A program made the translations under genes and the position numbers. This document shows, piece by piece, positions 8,067 through 16,800 of a stretch of DNA of 21,380 bases. The stretch is taken from contig BFEA01000808.1 in assembly GCA_003427395.1 (NCBI GenBank), forward strand, positions 226,930-248,309, read 5' to 3'. Source of the stretch: Chara braunii. Lineage: Eukaryota > Streptophyta > Charophyceae > Charales > Characeae. The first letter of the stretch is position 1. Every line of letters starts with the position of its first letter. The notes beneath the pieces are model-generated. The model saw nothing but the letters and a program-made list of their open reading frames with translations. It searched no databases and was not told the origin of the DNA.

Positions 8067-9194
8067 ACTCACATATCTTTTTTTCCTTTTGGGAGCATTT
8101 TGCAAGGAATATGAGTGCGAGCGATACACAAAAAACCAAGTTGCGAAATCACACAGCTCACCAAGTAGTCATGTCCCAAGCAGAGAGTACAATTGCACCG
8201 AGAAAACCATCCATATAGAGCAATACAATGAAGTAATGAGCCAATGTCCAAGCCCGTAGGCCACACCAACACAGTATCCAAAGTCGCTCTCTCCTGTCTG
8301 GTGCTCAGCGCCCAGCCTACTCTACCTGACTAGCCTACCCACAGCCGGTTCACGCAACAGGATCACTTCGACTCTCGTAGACCAATATACATGACTGCCA
8401 ACACCATCGCCGACCTCTCTTCATGTACCAGGTACGTATTTCGTCACCCTCACTCAGACCTTGATTACCCAACACAGCGCCTCCTTCCCTGAAGACCACC
8501 TGATCATCCGCTGTACCCCCTGGCGCCCAGCAGCCCGGCTATGGCCGCCCGCGCCCCACTGCCCTGCAGCGCCCCACAACACCTCTCGCGCCCCGTCAGC
8601 GCCCTTGGCAGCAGCGCAGCATCAAGCAAGAGCGCAGCAGCACTTCCGCATTGCCAGCGCTGGCCAGAATGCCTGGCCTGGGCTGCCTCCTTCATTTTGT
8701 GGAAGTGGCAGCCTCCTGGATGCTGCGTGTGGCCTGGCTGGAAGCTTCCAGTAGCTTCCGGTTGGGACCCAGACCCTGCGCCCAGGCCCGAGACTACAGT
8801 TGAGGGCCTGGGCCCTTTGCAGTTAGGCACGACCTGAGTCTCCGGACTTGGGCTGTTTGCTGCATCTGTGCAGGGCTCACCGGCAGTTGCGTTGGAACTA
8901 CTGCTTTTGCAAAGGCCGAAGGCCTACTTCCCAATGTATCGGCCTTGCTTTGTGTAGCAACTGTCAAAGCCTGGGCCAACTGTATGACGCAGCAATGTGA
9001 GGCTCACGTGTCTTCCCAACCAACTGGCGTGCTGCGAGAGCCTGAATACCCACATATGGAAATGTCGAATTTTGCCTTTGACGAATATTCAGGCCCGCCT
9101 TCACTTAGGGTGGGCACTTGGCTTGCTGGGGGCCTTAACCCAGAACAATGTGATGTCTGATAGGGCCCCTTGAGGGCTTGTTCCTCACATTCCA
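8067..9194 (-). other. 3' flank of the gypsy element, candidate 3' LTR (boundaries uncertain)
   Basis: Downstream of the end of pol (stop at 9230-9228 on the minus strand) a purine tract (AAGCTAAGGGGGA) is followed by TG at 9194, the place where a polypurine tract and LTR start would be expected. The next kilobase has no gene; one patch (8500-8900) is very GC-rich with antiparallel shadow frames. A CTATATA-like word lies near 8212. No second copy of this sequence is visible on the 5' side of the element, so the LTR cannot be confirmed or ended. Confidence 0.35.
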
Positions 9195-9227
9195 TCCCCC
9201 TTAGCTTCGAAAGTCCGCTGAGATGCT

Positions 9228-9978
9228 TCATGCTGGTGCCTTCCCCTTCAGTTTCTTCTCATAATCTGCCACGACCTGAGGAGCTGTATTGACAAGTTCC
9301 TCCCTTGAAATCCATTGATCTTCCTTCGGGATCTGTATGATGACTGAAATGTACTATGTATTCCCTCGCAGGTTTGGGAGGTCTTCCCCTGCCAGGTGGC
9401 TTGGGAACAGGTGTGTCTCTGTGATCCAGGATGTCGTCGACGTCCACGTGGTCATCCATGGTTGGGGGCAGCATAGATCTCCATGATGGGAACTGTGCTG
9501 TCTCAGCGAAAGGTGCAAGCTTGGAGGCGTGGAAAACAGGGTAAGTGTGTAAGTGACCAGGGATACGAATGACGTACGAGGGACCATCCAAATCATTCCC
9601 CACAATGTCTAGAACTTCCCAGGGACCGAAATACTGAGGCATTAGTTTCCTAGAGATACCAAACTCCTGTCCCAGCTCACTAGCCTTGACCCAGACACGT
9701 TCCCCTACCTGAAATGTGGACTGTCGACGACGCTTGTTCTCAGAAGCAATCATGACCTCCCGAGATTTCTTGATGTGTTCGACAGTCTGCTGCAATAGTT
9801 TCTAATATTGGACACCAAATTCAATGGTTCCAGGAGTTGCAGCAGTTCGGTTTTCAGGCAGGAGGAAGTCTAGAGCAGATCTAGGCTTCCACCCCAGATG
9901 CAGTTGATTAGGACTGACACCGGTGGTGTTGTGTACAGCGTTGTTGTACAGGCTGGCGATGAGAGGTAATTTCTCATC
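9228..9978 (-). pseudogene. integrase C-terminal part with chromodomain-like tail
   Basis: In frame with the integrase: DEKLPLIASLYNNAVH and GVSPNQLHLGWKPRS, then TAG 9804-9802. The stretch from 9795 is open for 178 codons: FQVGERVWVKASELG, the GPWEVL segment, YPVFHASKLAPF, and then an acidic hinge with DDILDHR. The end of the domain is in another frame from about 9322: WISREELVNTAP, then an ADYEKKL helix, ending at TGA 9230-9228. EYIVHF...W-S-REELV resembles a chromodomain fold end, as in chromoviruses. A single indel near 9322 therefore hides the natural C-terminus. Confidence 0.85.
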
Positions 9979-10626
9979 TCAGTCATCCTGATTGGGCTTG
10001 ATGTAATGCCTCAGCAGATGCTGCACCACTCGGTTCATCTGTTCAGCCTGCCCATTTGCTTCGGGATGGTTCCCAGAAGTCATCTGACGTTGGTTGCCCA
10101 TCTGTTCAGCGGCCTTCTTCCACATCTCGCTTGTGAAACGTACATCTTTGTTACTGACGATCGTTTTTGGAAGTTCAAAGTCACGCACCCAGTTGTCCGT
10201 GAACAACTTGATGACCTGCTCAGTCCTGGTAGTCTCTGGCATGGCGATTAGTCTAACGTACTTGGTGAATCTATCCACTATGACGAAGATGTGCCTCTTG
10301 CCATTCTTGCTGGTCACGAGAGTATCCATGAAGTCCATGGAGATACTCTGCCTTGGGCCAGCAGGAATGGGTAGAGGCTTGAGTAACCCAAGCGGAGCTT
10401 GAGTCCGCGGCCTGTCCCGCTGACAGACCTGACAGGTCTGTACGTACTTCTTTGCATCGTCCAGCATGTTAGACCACCAAAATCGTTGTACTAAGTTAGC
10501 ACTAGTCTTCTTATAGCCGAAATGTCCCGTTGCATCGTGGCATTCTCCTAAAAACAAACTACGCAAATCTTCCCTAGATGAAACAACTAATCTCTTAAAC
10601 CCTGGCTTCTCAAAAGAGCAACCCAT
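9979..10626 (-). pseudogene. integrase, zinc-binding and catalytic core
   Basis: The integrase would insert the cDNA into the host chromosome. An HHCC zinc domain is complete: H-x4-H in CHDATGHFG and C-x2-C in TCQVC. In the DDE core the first Asp is in ISMDFMD. The second position reads SNKD where Ty3/gypsy enzymes have S-D, so the catalytic Asp is Asn (codon 10152-10150, a G-to-A change). The Glu is kept in GQAEQMNR. The frame ends at TGA 9981-9979, a Trp-type position, and coding text continues in frame beyond it. It overlaps the previous pol frame by a frameshift. Confidence 0.9.
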
Positions 10627-11006
10627 CCATCATCACAAACTCATCAATGGTGGCCTTGTCTTTAGCCTGAAGTTTGTTGATGATGTCCATCGTGATGGGA
10701 TCTTCTTTGTAGGCTTCCTCCATAGATCGAGTCACATCTTCAGATAGGCCAAACTCAGAAATCAGTGCACCCAGGTAATTTGCCATTCTAGACAACGCAT
10801 CTGCAACCTTGTTGTACTCTCCCTTCACATAGTCTAGTTTGAAGTCATACTCATCTATGACTTCAATCCAACGTTTGAGTGCATCTGAGAGAACCGGTCG
10901 TGTCTTGATCCACTTGAGGGTCTAATGGCCAGTTTTTAAATAGAAGAACCTTCCTAACAAATAGTGCCTCCAGTGGACAAGTGCCTTGTAGAGAGCGTAG
11001 AGTTCC
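10610..11006 (-). pseudogene. RNase H C-terminal part and linker to integrase
   Basis: Resumes at ELYALYKALVHWRHYLLG. The next RNase H motif reads LKTGH followed by TAG (10924-10922), so the catalytic Asp normally before His is Gly here. The text continues through TLKWIKTRPVLSDALKRW and GEYNKVADALSRM, the last with the final conserved Asp. It reaches FVMMDGLLF and a TGA (about 10612-10610), where the frame shifts into the integrase. Confidence 0.85.
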
Positions 11007-11040
11007 TTTTTTTTTTTTTCTTTTACCACTCCCCTGGTGA

Positions 11041-11076
11041 TGCTAGAGGTGTTGGTGTAATCAGCCACCTCTAGCA
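11041..11076. repeat. 11-bp perfect stem-loop within the insertion
   Basis: TGCTAGAGGTG (11041-11051) and CACCTCTAGCA (11066-11076) pair perfectly around a 14-nt loop. Confidence 0.8.
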
Positions 11077-11116
11077 CCCCCAAGCAGGCTCCATCTATTG
11101 GTGGGGAGCAGCACCT

Positions 11117-11213
11117 GCTGGAAACCGGGTCCAGCGTCCCTTACACTATTGAGAAAAAAGGGGGTCGTGAGGAATCATGAGATAGCATGCTGGAAACCGG
11201 GTCCAGCGTCCCT
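11117..11213. repeat. two 25-bp hairpin repeats, 72 nt apart
   Basis: GCTGGA-AACCGGG-TCCAGC plus CGTCCCT-like tail occurs identically at 11117-11141 and 11189-11213. Each forms a 6-bp stem with a 7-nt loop. A third, diverged copy at 7191-7215 keeps the fold. Confidence 0.85.
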
Positions 11214-11279
11214 TCACTAACTATCCTGGACTGTCCAAGCCAAGACCCAGGGCAGAGGCCCAACAGGGCTACTAGGGGG

Positions 11280-11520
11280 CATAGGTGGACTTTGCCAACT
11301 TCTTTGATGACATCTTTTTGCTCATGTACTCGATCGGTCTCAACGTTTTCCCTTCCTATTGAGCCAACATTGCGCCAATGCCGTATTGACTTGCGTCAGT
11401 GGTTACTACAAATGGTCTTTGCGGGTCAGGTACCATGAGAACCTCATGGTGCGTGAGAGCATGCTTCAAACGCTTGAAAGCTGCCTCACACTCGTCGGTC
11501 CAGTCCCATGGTGTGTCAAG
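11280..11520 (-). pseudogene. RNase H, N-terminal part, truncated by an insertion
   Basis: Continues in the RT frame: WTDECEAAFKRLKHALT, then PFVVTTDASQYGIGAMLAQ, the first RNase H strand with its catalytic Asp (TDAS). A TAG at 11358-11356 interrupts. The text ends at KKLAKSTY, exactly where a catalytic Glu would follow, and runs into foreign sequence at about 11279. Confidence 0.85.
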
Positions 11521-12087
11521 TCAAGTTAGATCAGTCAAAGGAGATGCGATCGTACTATAGTTCTTTACGAAATTGCGGTAATAACCACACATTCCCAAGA
11601 ATGATCTGACCTCAGTCACAGACTGGGGTCGTGGCCAGTCCCTAATGCTAGCCACCTTCGCATCTTCGGGCCTAATTCCGTCCGCGGATACTTTATGACC
11701 TAAGTACAAGATTCGAGTGCGACCGAACTCGCATTTCTTTGTGTTTATCTTATACTTGTGTTGTCGGAGGAGAGAAAGTACTTTGTCTACATGTTAAGCA
11801 TGCTCATCGACAGTCATACTAAAGATGAGTATATCGTCGAGCTACAGGACAACGAACTTATCTAAGTAGTCATGGAAGATCCTATTCATGGCGTGTTGGA
11901 ATGTACTCGGCGCATTGCAAAGGCCAAAGGGCATCACTACAAACTCGTACAAATCATACCTGGTCTGAAATGCGGTTTTGTGCTGGTCCTCTAGTCTAAT
12001 GGCAATTTGATGGTAGTCAGATTTTAAGTCTATCTTTGTATAATACTTACATCCCTGCACCCTATCCAATAGGTCGTCGATGCGTTT
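11521..12087 (-). pseudogene. reverse transcriptase core and thumb, with stop in the YxDD box
   Basis: The RT palm is clear: [15 protein letters not shown] (first catalytic Asp), [23 protein letters not shown], then FVVL-stop-LDDILIFS. The Tyr position of the Y-x-D-D box is a TAG (11844-11842), while both following Asp are kept. A TAA follows at 11796-11794. The thumb/connection text YLGHKVSADGIRPEDAKVASI and RSFLGMCGYYRNFVKNYS runs to a TGA at 11523-11521. The frame is otherwise continuous with the upstream RT part. Confidence 0.9.
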
Positions 12088-12501
12088 CTATGGAACAAAC
12101 AGGACTGGTAAGCCAACAGGGGAAGTGCTAAGCCATATCCAACCATTTTCTGTGAGTTTTTTCAGTTGCCGACGAAGCTCGTCCAACTCGGTCGAAGCCA
12201 TTCTATAGATTCTCCCTTTAGGTGTCTTGCTACCTGGAATGATCTCTATGGCATGGACAACCTCCCTGTCTATGACTCCTGAGGGCACCTCGAACAGATC
12301 AGGGTACTTAGTGACGATGATCTCTATCTCTGGGGGTGTTTTAACGGCCTCCCCTTTCGCAGAGACATAGACTAAGTACATTTCTTCCTCTCGGTTCTGG
12401 TTATAATAATTAAAGAAAGTTGATGTGCAGAAGCACCCATAGGAGTTTATTAACCTCTTGGCTTTGTACTTAGCCAGTCTAACGGTTCTCCCACTAGGCA
12501 A
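12088..12501 (-). pseudogene. reverse transcriptase, N-terminal part with internal deletion
   Basis: This open stretch leads from the protease linker into RT: FEVPSGVIDREVVHAIEIIPG, then YRMASTELDELRRQLKKLTENGWI and SPVGLPVLFVP, the usual gypsy RT entry. A TAG at 12090-12088 follows VP, and within two codons the text is already at [11 protein letters not shown]. In gypsy RTs a conserved stretch of roughly 25-30 residues (with the RMCIDYRALN-type motif) stands between these points, so it has been deleted. Confidence 0.85.
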
Positions 12502-13026
12502 CTCGTGCTTTACGACTTCTTGTCGCAGTCAAACTGGGGTTCAGCAACCTCGAGGTAGTACATGCCCAACAACATGTCAAAGGGCAACTCGTCGCTCACC
12601 AGGAATGATATTTTATGATTTATCTCTCCTCCTGGTAGGATAAGGTGCAGACTACATCTTTAATGTAGTCCTCTACCATCATGCGCTCTTTGTTGGCCAA
12701 GTAGATGCTACCGATCTACTAAGGCGCTGCACCCAGTCCTTTAGGCACAGTCTGTGAAGACAGTCGCAACTTATGAAGTTTCGGGTGGAGTCAATGTCGA
12801 TGAAGGCACCGCACTTGCGACCACTCACACCGACTTCCACAACGAAGTGCTCCCCTCTAGGACCTCTACTCAGTACCACCCAGGACTCACGAGGGTCCCT
12901 TGCCGACCACTCACATTGAAGGTCCTCTAAGGCTTCAGACGCATCCAACGTACAGAGTATAGTTAGGTCCGGATGCATCTGCGGGGTGACTAAGGAGTCA
13001 ATAGCTTCGGCTAAGTCTTGAAACAC
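12500..13026 (-). pseudogene. aspartic protease region (retropepsin-like), inactive
   Basis: The protease would process the gag-pol polyprotein. The segment VEVGVSGRKCGAFIDIDSTRNFIS has the layout of a retropepsin active-site strand, but the catalytic D-T/S-G reads D-I-D here (near 12797), so the flap dimer could not be active. Open to TGA just past 12679. The C-terminal part, including LLGMYYLEVAEPQFD (about 12535-12585), is found in other frames, showing two indels that roughly cancel. After them the text returns to the frame of the RT. Confidence 0.75.
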
Positions 13027-13157
13027 ATCACCTGCTTCAACTAGAGTAGAAGCAGCTACATCTTCTACCGGCCCTAAGTGGAGCTCGTAGAGGCCCCAAA
13101 CTGAAAAGAGGGGAACCCACCCTTAGGAGGGATCTTCTACGAGACCTTCAGGTTCTT

Positions 13158-13199
13158 GCATTTAAACTGTGTATGGCCGTACTCGCCACAGTTAATGCA
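13158..13199 (-). other. CCHC zinc knuckle of gag
   Basis: The codons read CINCGEYGHTQFKC, an exact C-x2-C-x4-H-x4-C nucleic-acid-binding knuckle, complete in its four ligands. It lies in a third frame relative to the two gag pieces, so at least one more indel separates them. A TAG follows a few codons later. Confidence 0.9.
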
Positions 13200-13462
13200 A
13201 GCACCTCGCGACCAACGATTTCGCCACACTTCCTGCTCCAAGCCTGCTCTAACCCAAGCAGCTATCTTGTTTGGGTTAGCGGCCTGCCTCTGACTCCTTT
13301 GCGGCCTGCTTCCTTAGTCTTAACTATTGCGGCGAGGTTGCTACCCTCAGCACTCTCCTCGCCATCTAACTCTGCACCCTCCACAAGTTCAGAAACATCA
13401 TCGATTTCAGTTTGATTCCCTTCGGAATCAACCATCATCAATCAACTACCCTTCTTCTTCCA

Positions 13463-13737
13463 TTATTGTGGAGTCTTCTTCTTTCTCCCGTTCGTAGAAG
13501 GGGTTTGAGCACTACCCAACGTAGCCTCTAAGTCTAGGGTCTTCTTGCTGAATGTCTCAAAGGTGTGATACTCTCTACGAGCCTCACTGACCAATAAGTT
13601 CTTGATGTTTGTGGGAAGACATCTCAAGAACATGGTCAACAAGATCTGTGGATTGTACTCCACTCATGGGACAACGATGAGGCGCTCTACAGTTGTGGTA
13701 AGCTCGCGCACTGACTTGTGCTTCCTAGCATTAAGCT
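13463..13737 (-). pseudogene. gag continuation after frameshift
   Basis: Directly after the gag frame ends, another frame carries the expected C-terminal part of the gag domain: a Lys-rich helix, a TTTVERLIVV-like segment and LLTMFLRCLPTNIKNLL, followed by a Lys-rich tail. A TGA interrupts it at 13666-13664. The stretch from 13663 down is open for 66 codons. Confidence 0.7.
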
Positions 13738-14892
13738 TTAATAATCCATCAGTGACAATTGTGTCTGCTGAGGATTGTGCCACCTTGCTTCCACTAAGTT
13801 CATAAAGCTTTCTAGGGTGTGGGTCTGCGCCCAATCACCCATGTTCCTGCCGAACCCCTTTGAAGCTATCAATCCATTTAGCCAGCGAGTTGCCGAACCC
13901 TCTAAGTAGGATGCAGCAGTAATCACTTCCTCCTCTACCAATGTCCTATTTGCCCTCACCCACACTGACACCGTTCTCAACCACGTGTCGAGAGCCTCGT
14001 CCTTCTTGTCTCCTGAGAAGGTTGGAGGTGGTTTCAAAGGGGTCTTGGGATACCAAGGAAATTGATGTCCCGCTGGCGAGACAGGTGGCGGTTGTGGTGT
14101 GGCACCAGTCGCTGGACTGGAAGATGAAGAAGCAACAGTTTGAGATAGGGCTGCTACTGATGTACCACTTGGCGGTGGTCCAGACTGAGCGGCATAGGGG
14201 CCTGTCGTCACTGAGAATGGCAGTGACGACAAGACTGCTGGCCTGATTCCTGGCCTGTTCATGGCATTCAGGATCTGGTCCAAGGTGTCCTGGATGGTAC
14301 CCAGTTTACTGTCCATGTATGCATGCATGGACAGGATGCTCGCCTTAAGAATCTTTTCATTATTACTAAGGGTCGAATCATCTAACCCCTCTAGTGCAAC
14401 CTTGTCTGCCTCCCTACCCTCTAGTCTGACATTTTTGTCTTTAATCTCTTTCTCTCTTTTAGTAGCCTGTCTGAGTTCCTCCTCTAGCCTTAAGCGAATC
14501 CTCTCTACTTGTTGGAGCTTCATCTGCTCCCGGGTGCGTGGAGGTGGCGAGCTGAATTGCGAACCCGCCATCTGACTAGTGTCAGCTCCTGTTGTACTGG
14601 AGATGGATTGTGAACTGGTCGAGTTGGGTGGCATACCCAAACTCTGACCAGCAGCAGAAGTGGCTGAAGAGGTAGCCATTGTTACCGCACTAGTTGTTGG
14701 TGCTGCTAACGAGCGTTCAGTCGCTGCTGCTGCCTGTCTCGCAGTCTCTAGATTGCGGGCTCTTGTCTCGGCCCTAAGCCTTCTCTCGTCTCCTGGTAGT
14801 AGAACCTGGAACACAACGGGTATCTTTCCGGTATCCCGTCGTGTGTGCCTCCTTTCGTCAAATCTATCCTCCCCATCGTCTGATTCGCTCAT
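13738..14892 (-). pseudogene. gag, N-terminal 384 codons of the gypsy element
   Basis: Structural polyprotein that would form the virus-like particle. It starts at ATG 14892 and has an acidic/basic leader, an Ala/Ser/Thr-rich stretch (about 50-115) and a charged coiled coil (about 118-165, RIRLRLEEELRQATKREKEI). After a Pro/Ser linker comes a retrotransposon gag domain from about residue 290 (TWLRTVSVWVRANR, then YLEGSATRWLNGL). The frame ends at TAA 13740-13738. Gag-like text goes straight on in another frame, so this stop is a frameshift artefact and not the natural end. Dead copy; gag identity confident from domain pattern and position upstream of the knuckle. Confidence 0.85.
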
Positions 14893-15410
14893 AGGCTAGG
14901 CAGGTGCTGTCTGCACTAATGTCCTCTTTGGGGCCTACCGCAGCATGCGTCTGTCCGATTCTAAAAATAAATAAAATAATTGATGTCCGGCGAGTTACCT
15001 TGAATACTAGTCAAGCGGTATCAACAGCACCTACACAAACTGTATACATGTAGTCTACCTTTATCTTTGATTAGTTCTGCACAGAAGCTTTAAGGAGAAC
15101 TGACCAGAAGAGGAAGGAGTTATCAAAAGGAATTACAAGCTGTTTTTTGAAGACAGGTGCTTGATTGATCCCTCAATCCCCCTGAGACCCCTCGCAGAAT
15201 TCCCTGACCCATTTCCACTCCCCTTAAGTGTGCTAGTCCCCACCTCTTGGTTCGGAATAGGGAATAACATGTGAGTTGAATAGGCAGAAAATACAGCCGG
15301 TTCAGGCCACCATACAGATAATAGTACCAATCCTTAACTCATCTATCTGACGCCCTGTTGGTAAAGGTGAAGAGGTACAGGTGGCAATGGAAGTTCCCAA
15401 AACTCACAGA
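14893..15410 (-). other. 5' leader of the gypsy element; no LTR or primer-binding site recognised
   Basis: About 0.5 kb between gag and the Harbinger-like end. I looked for a copy of the sequence after the polypurine tract (9194 downward) and for a TGGTATCA-type primer-binding site on the minus strand, and found neither. The AT-rich TTATTTTATTTATTTTTAG near 14975 could be a 3' splice site of a leader intron, but this is weak. Confidence 0.4.
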
Positions 15411-15550
15411 TTAAGGGTCTCGTTAGACACTCCTAAAAGTGCCTGTTTTTAGGATTGCATCTTGGTTGCATGCAATCCTAAATCCAATTTTGAGATCGAA
15501 AATGTGAAAACGACGTTAGGACGTGTCCTAAAGGATTTAGGATTTTCGCG
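15411..15550. mobile_element. transposon-like terminus with nested subterminal palindromes
   Basis: TTA (15411-15413) followed by AGGGTCTCGTTAGACACTCC has the form of a PIF/Harbinger or Tourist end next to its TTA target site. It matches the MITE end at 7344 at 18 of 23 positions. Behind it lie nested inverted repeats on the theme TTTAGGATT: 15432-15438 with 15447-15453, 15451-15460 with 15470-15479, and a perfect 12-bp pair 15474-15485 with 15533-15544. No matching right terminus is seen in the window. Confidence 0.5.
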
Positions 15551-16134
15551 TTTCACGGAGTCGTTGCGTCGTGCGCATGGCACCGTCGACACGGGGTTGC
15601 TGGTCCAGAAGCGGTCCGTCTGGTGGGTGGTCGGACATCGGAGGTTTTCTGCGGTCGAGGCCAGCAACGGCCGCCAGCGGTAGCCGTTGGCTGACATTGT
15701 GGAGCGCGGGGGGGCGACCGTGGGCGGGCTGACGTCCGTAGTGGACCGTTGGCTCGGTTGCGGGTAGCGGAGGAGGACGACGACGTGCGCGGGATGACAT
15801 ACGGAGGCGCTTCAGGCGGTGCGCGAGCGGCAACGGTCGATTTTTTGAATCGCAGGCAGGCGCCTTTGTCGTCTTCGTTGCTGGTTGTCGGCCTATGAAG
15901 GTCGAGCGGCCCTATCCCCCGACATGTCCGAACAGTCGTCTGCAGTAGTTGCGTGCGAGGGTGGCTCCCGAGGTGAATTTGATGGCTGGCGTGCCGAGGA
16001 GATTGCCTCTGTTGGAACTCGATGTCGTCGTGTTCCTGATTGTCGTTTTCCTCCACGTGTGTTTGTCGTGACTGTCGTGGAAACAACATCGCAAGAGGCG
16101 AGCATCGACGAAACGGGCGGCAGGGGAACGTCCG
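15551..16134. other. GC-rich spacer upstream of the trihelix gene
   Basis: Long frames on both strands (for example 15553-16344 minus) are Arg/Pro/Ser-rich and mutually antiparallel, which is typical of GC-rich DNA without stops. None shows a domain. It probably holds the 5' region of the gene at 16135-17819. Confidence 0.45.
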
Positions 16135-16773
16135 ATGGCGGGCATGCAGGCACGCGCAAGTGTTGGTGCAGGTCAGGGCGGAAGACGACCTCCGACTGCG
16201 GAGCCTCCACGGCGGTACGACCCATCTTTGTACAGCCATCTCGAGTCCTGGGAGACGCCGCTGCCCCCGTCGGACGAGGACCCGGAGACAGAAGAACTTC
16301 CAACGTTGCCTCTTGCCAGCTGGTCGACGCAGTTGTTGTCGCAAACGGTGCGAGCAGGCGGGTCGGCTAGCAACGAAGGGGGCGAGTTCACCTCACAGCT
16401 CCACCAAGGCTTGGGAAACGACGATGACGGAGGAGTTGATCTCAAGTTCGAGTTGTGATCTGGCGGCGCTATCGTCGACGCCGATCCTTTGCCACGTGGC
16501 GTTCAACATGCTGGAAGTCAACATACAGAGCAGTCCACACTTCGTGGCGGTGCATCCGTTACGAGCGTGGTCGAGCTTTCGGCAGTAGCCCGGCACCATG
16601 GATTGACTGCACCGTCCGTCGATCGATTGAGAAGTACCTGCCCCGCACGCAATGGAGTCGCAGCCGGGTCCCTGCGCATCGGCGGTGCACGTCCTTCGAT
16701 GTTGAACCGCACAACGCTGACCCAACCCGAGCTCAGGGACGAGGGTGCCTGCAGACCACCGATGCGTCCATGA
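16135..16773 (+). pseudogene. probable 5' part of the trihelix gene
   Basis: ATG at 16135 opens 107 codons with a Pro/Glu-rich segment (PPSDEDPETEELPTLPL) ending in TGA 16456-16458. The same frame is then open to TGA 16771-16773. From about 16578 another frame carries coding-like Arg-rich text (RSIEKYLPRTQWSRSRVP) to 16826. The frame of the first part is the same as that of the DNA-binding part at 16801. Whether the breaks are stops and indels or an unrecognised intron cannot be settled here. Assigned to the downstream gene by strand, spacing and phase. Confidence 0.4.
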
Positions 16774-16800
16774 CCCACTGTGGAGAACATCACATGAGGA

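Larger units (their letters stand above)
11007..11279 (-). mobile_element. 273-bp poly(A)-tailed structured insertion in RNase H
   Basis: The RNase H reading is cut at KSTY (11283) and resumes at ELYALYKAL (11006). Between them are 273 bp that have no gypsy coding text. On the minus strand the insert ends in an A-rich tail (AAAAG then A13). It contains an 11-bp perfect stem (11041-11076) and two copies of a 25-bp hairpin repeat 72 nt apart. One or two target codons are missing and no target-site duplication is seen. A SINE-like or processed structured-RNA retroposon is the best reading. Related hairpin text occurs at 7191-7215. Confidence 0.75.
9228..14892 (-). mobile_element. degenerate Ty3/gypsy (chromovirus-like) LTR retrotransposon
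   Basis: Read on the minus strand, the domains come in Ty3/gypsy order: gag with coiled coil, CCHC knuckle, aspartic protease, RT, RNase H, integrase, then a chromodomain-like tail. Integrase after RNase H separates Ty3/gypsy from Ty1/copia. The copy is dead. There are at least eight in-frame stops in pol, frameshifts in gag, after protease, between RNase H and integrase and near the C-terminus, a deletion in RT and a 273-bp insertion in RNase H. Most stops fit C-to-T decay. The 5' LTR is not found, and the 5' side abuts a Harbinger-like end at 15411. Confidence 0.93.

Noticed and set aside
8461-8837. Overlapping Ala/Pro-rich frames on both strands at about 8460-8840
   Set aside because: GC-rich sequence with no stops in several frames, inside the candidate LTR; no domain and no preferred strand.
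8341-15304. Shared 12-mer ACAGCCGGTTCA at 8341 and 15293 as evidence for paired LTRs
   Set aside because: Similarity does not extend on either side, so chance cannot be excluded.
15553-16344. 263-codon minus-strand frame opposite the trihelix 5' region
   Set aside because: Arg/Pro/Ser-rich low-complexity composition with no domain, antiparallel to GC-rich plus-strand frames; a likely shadow.
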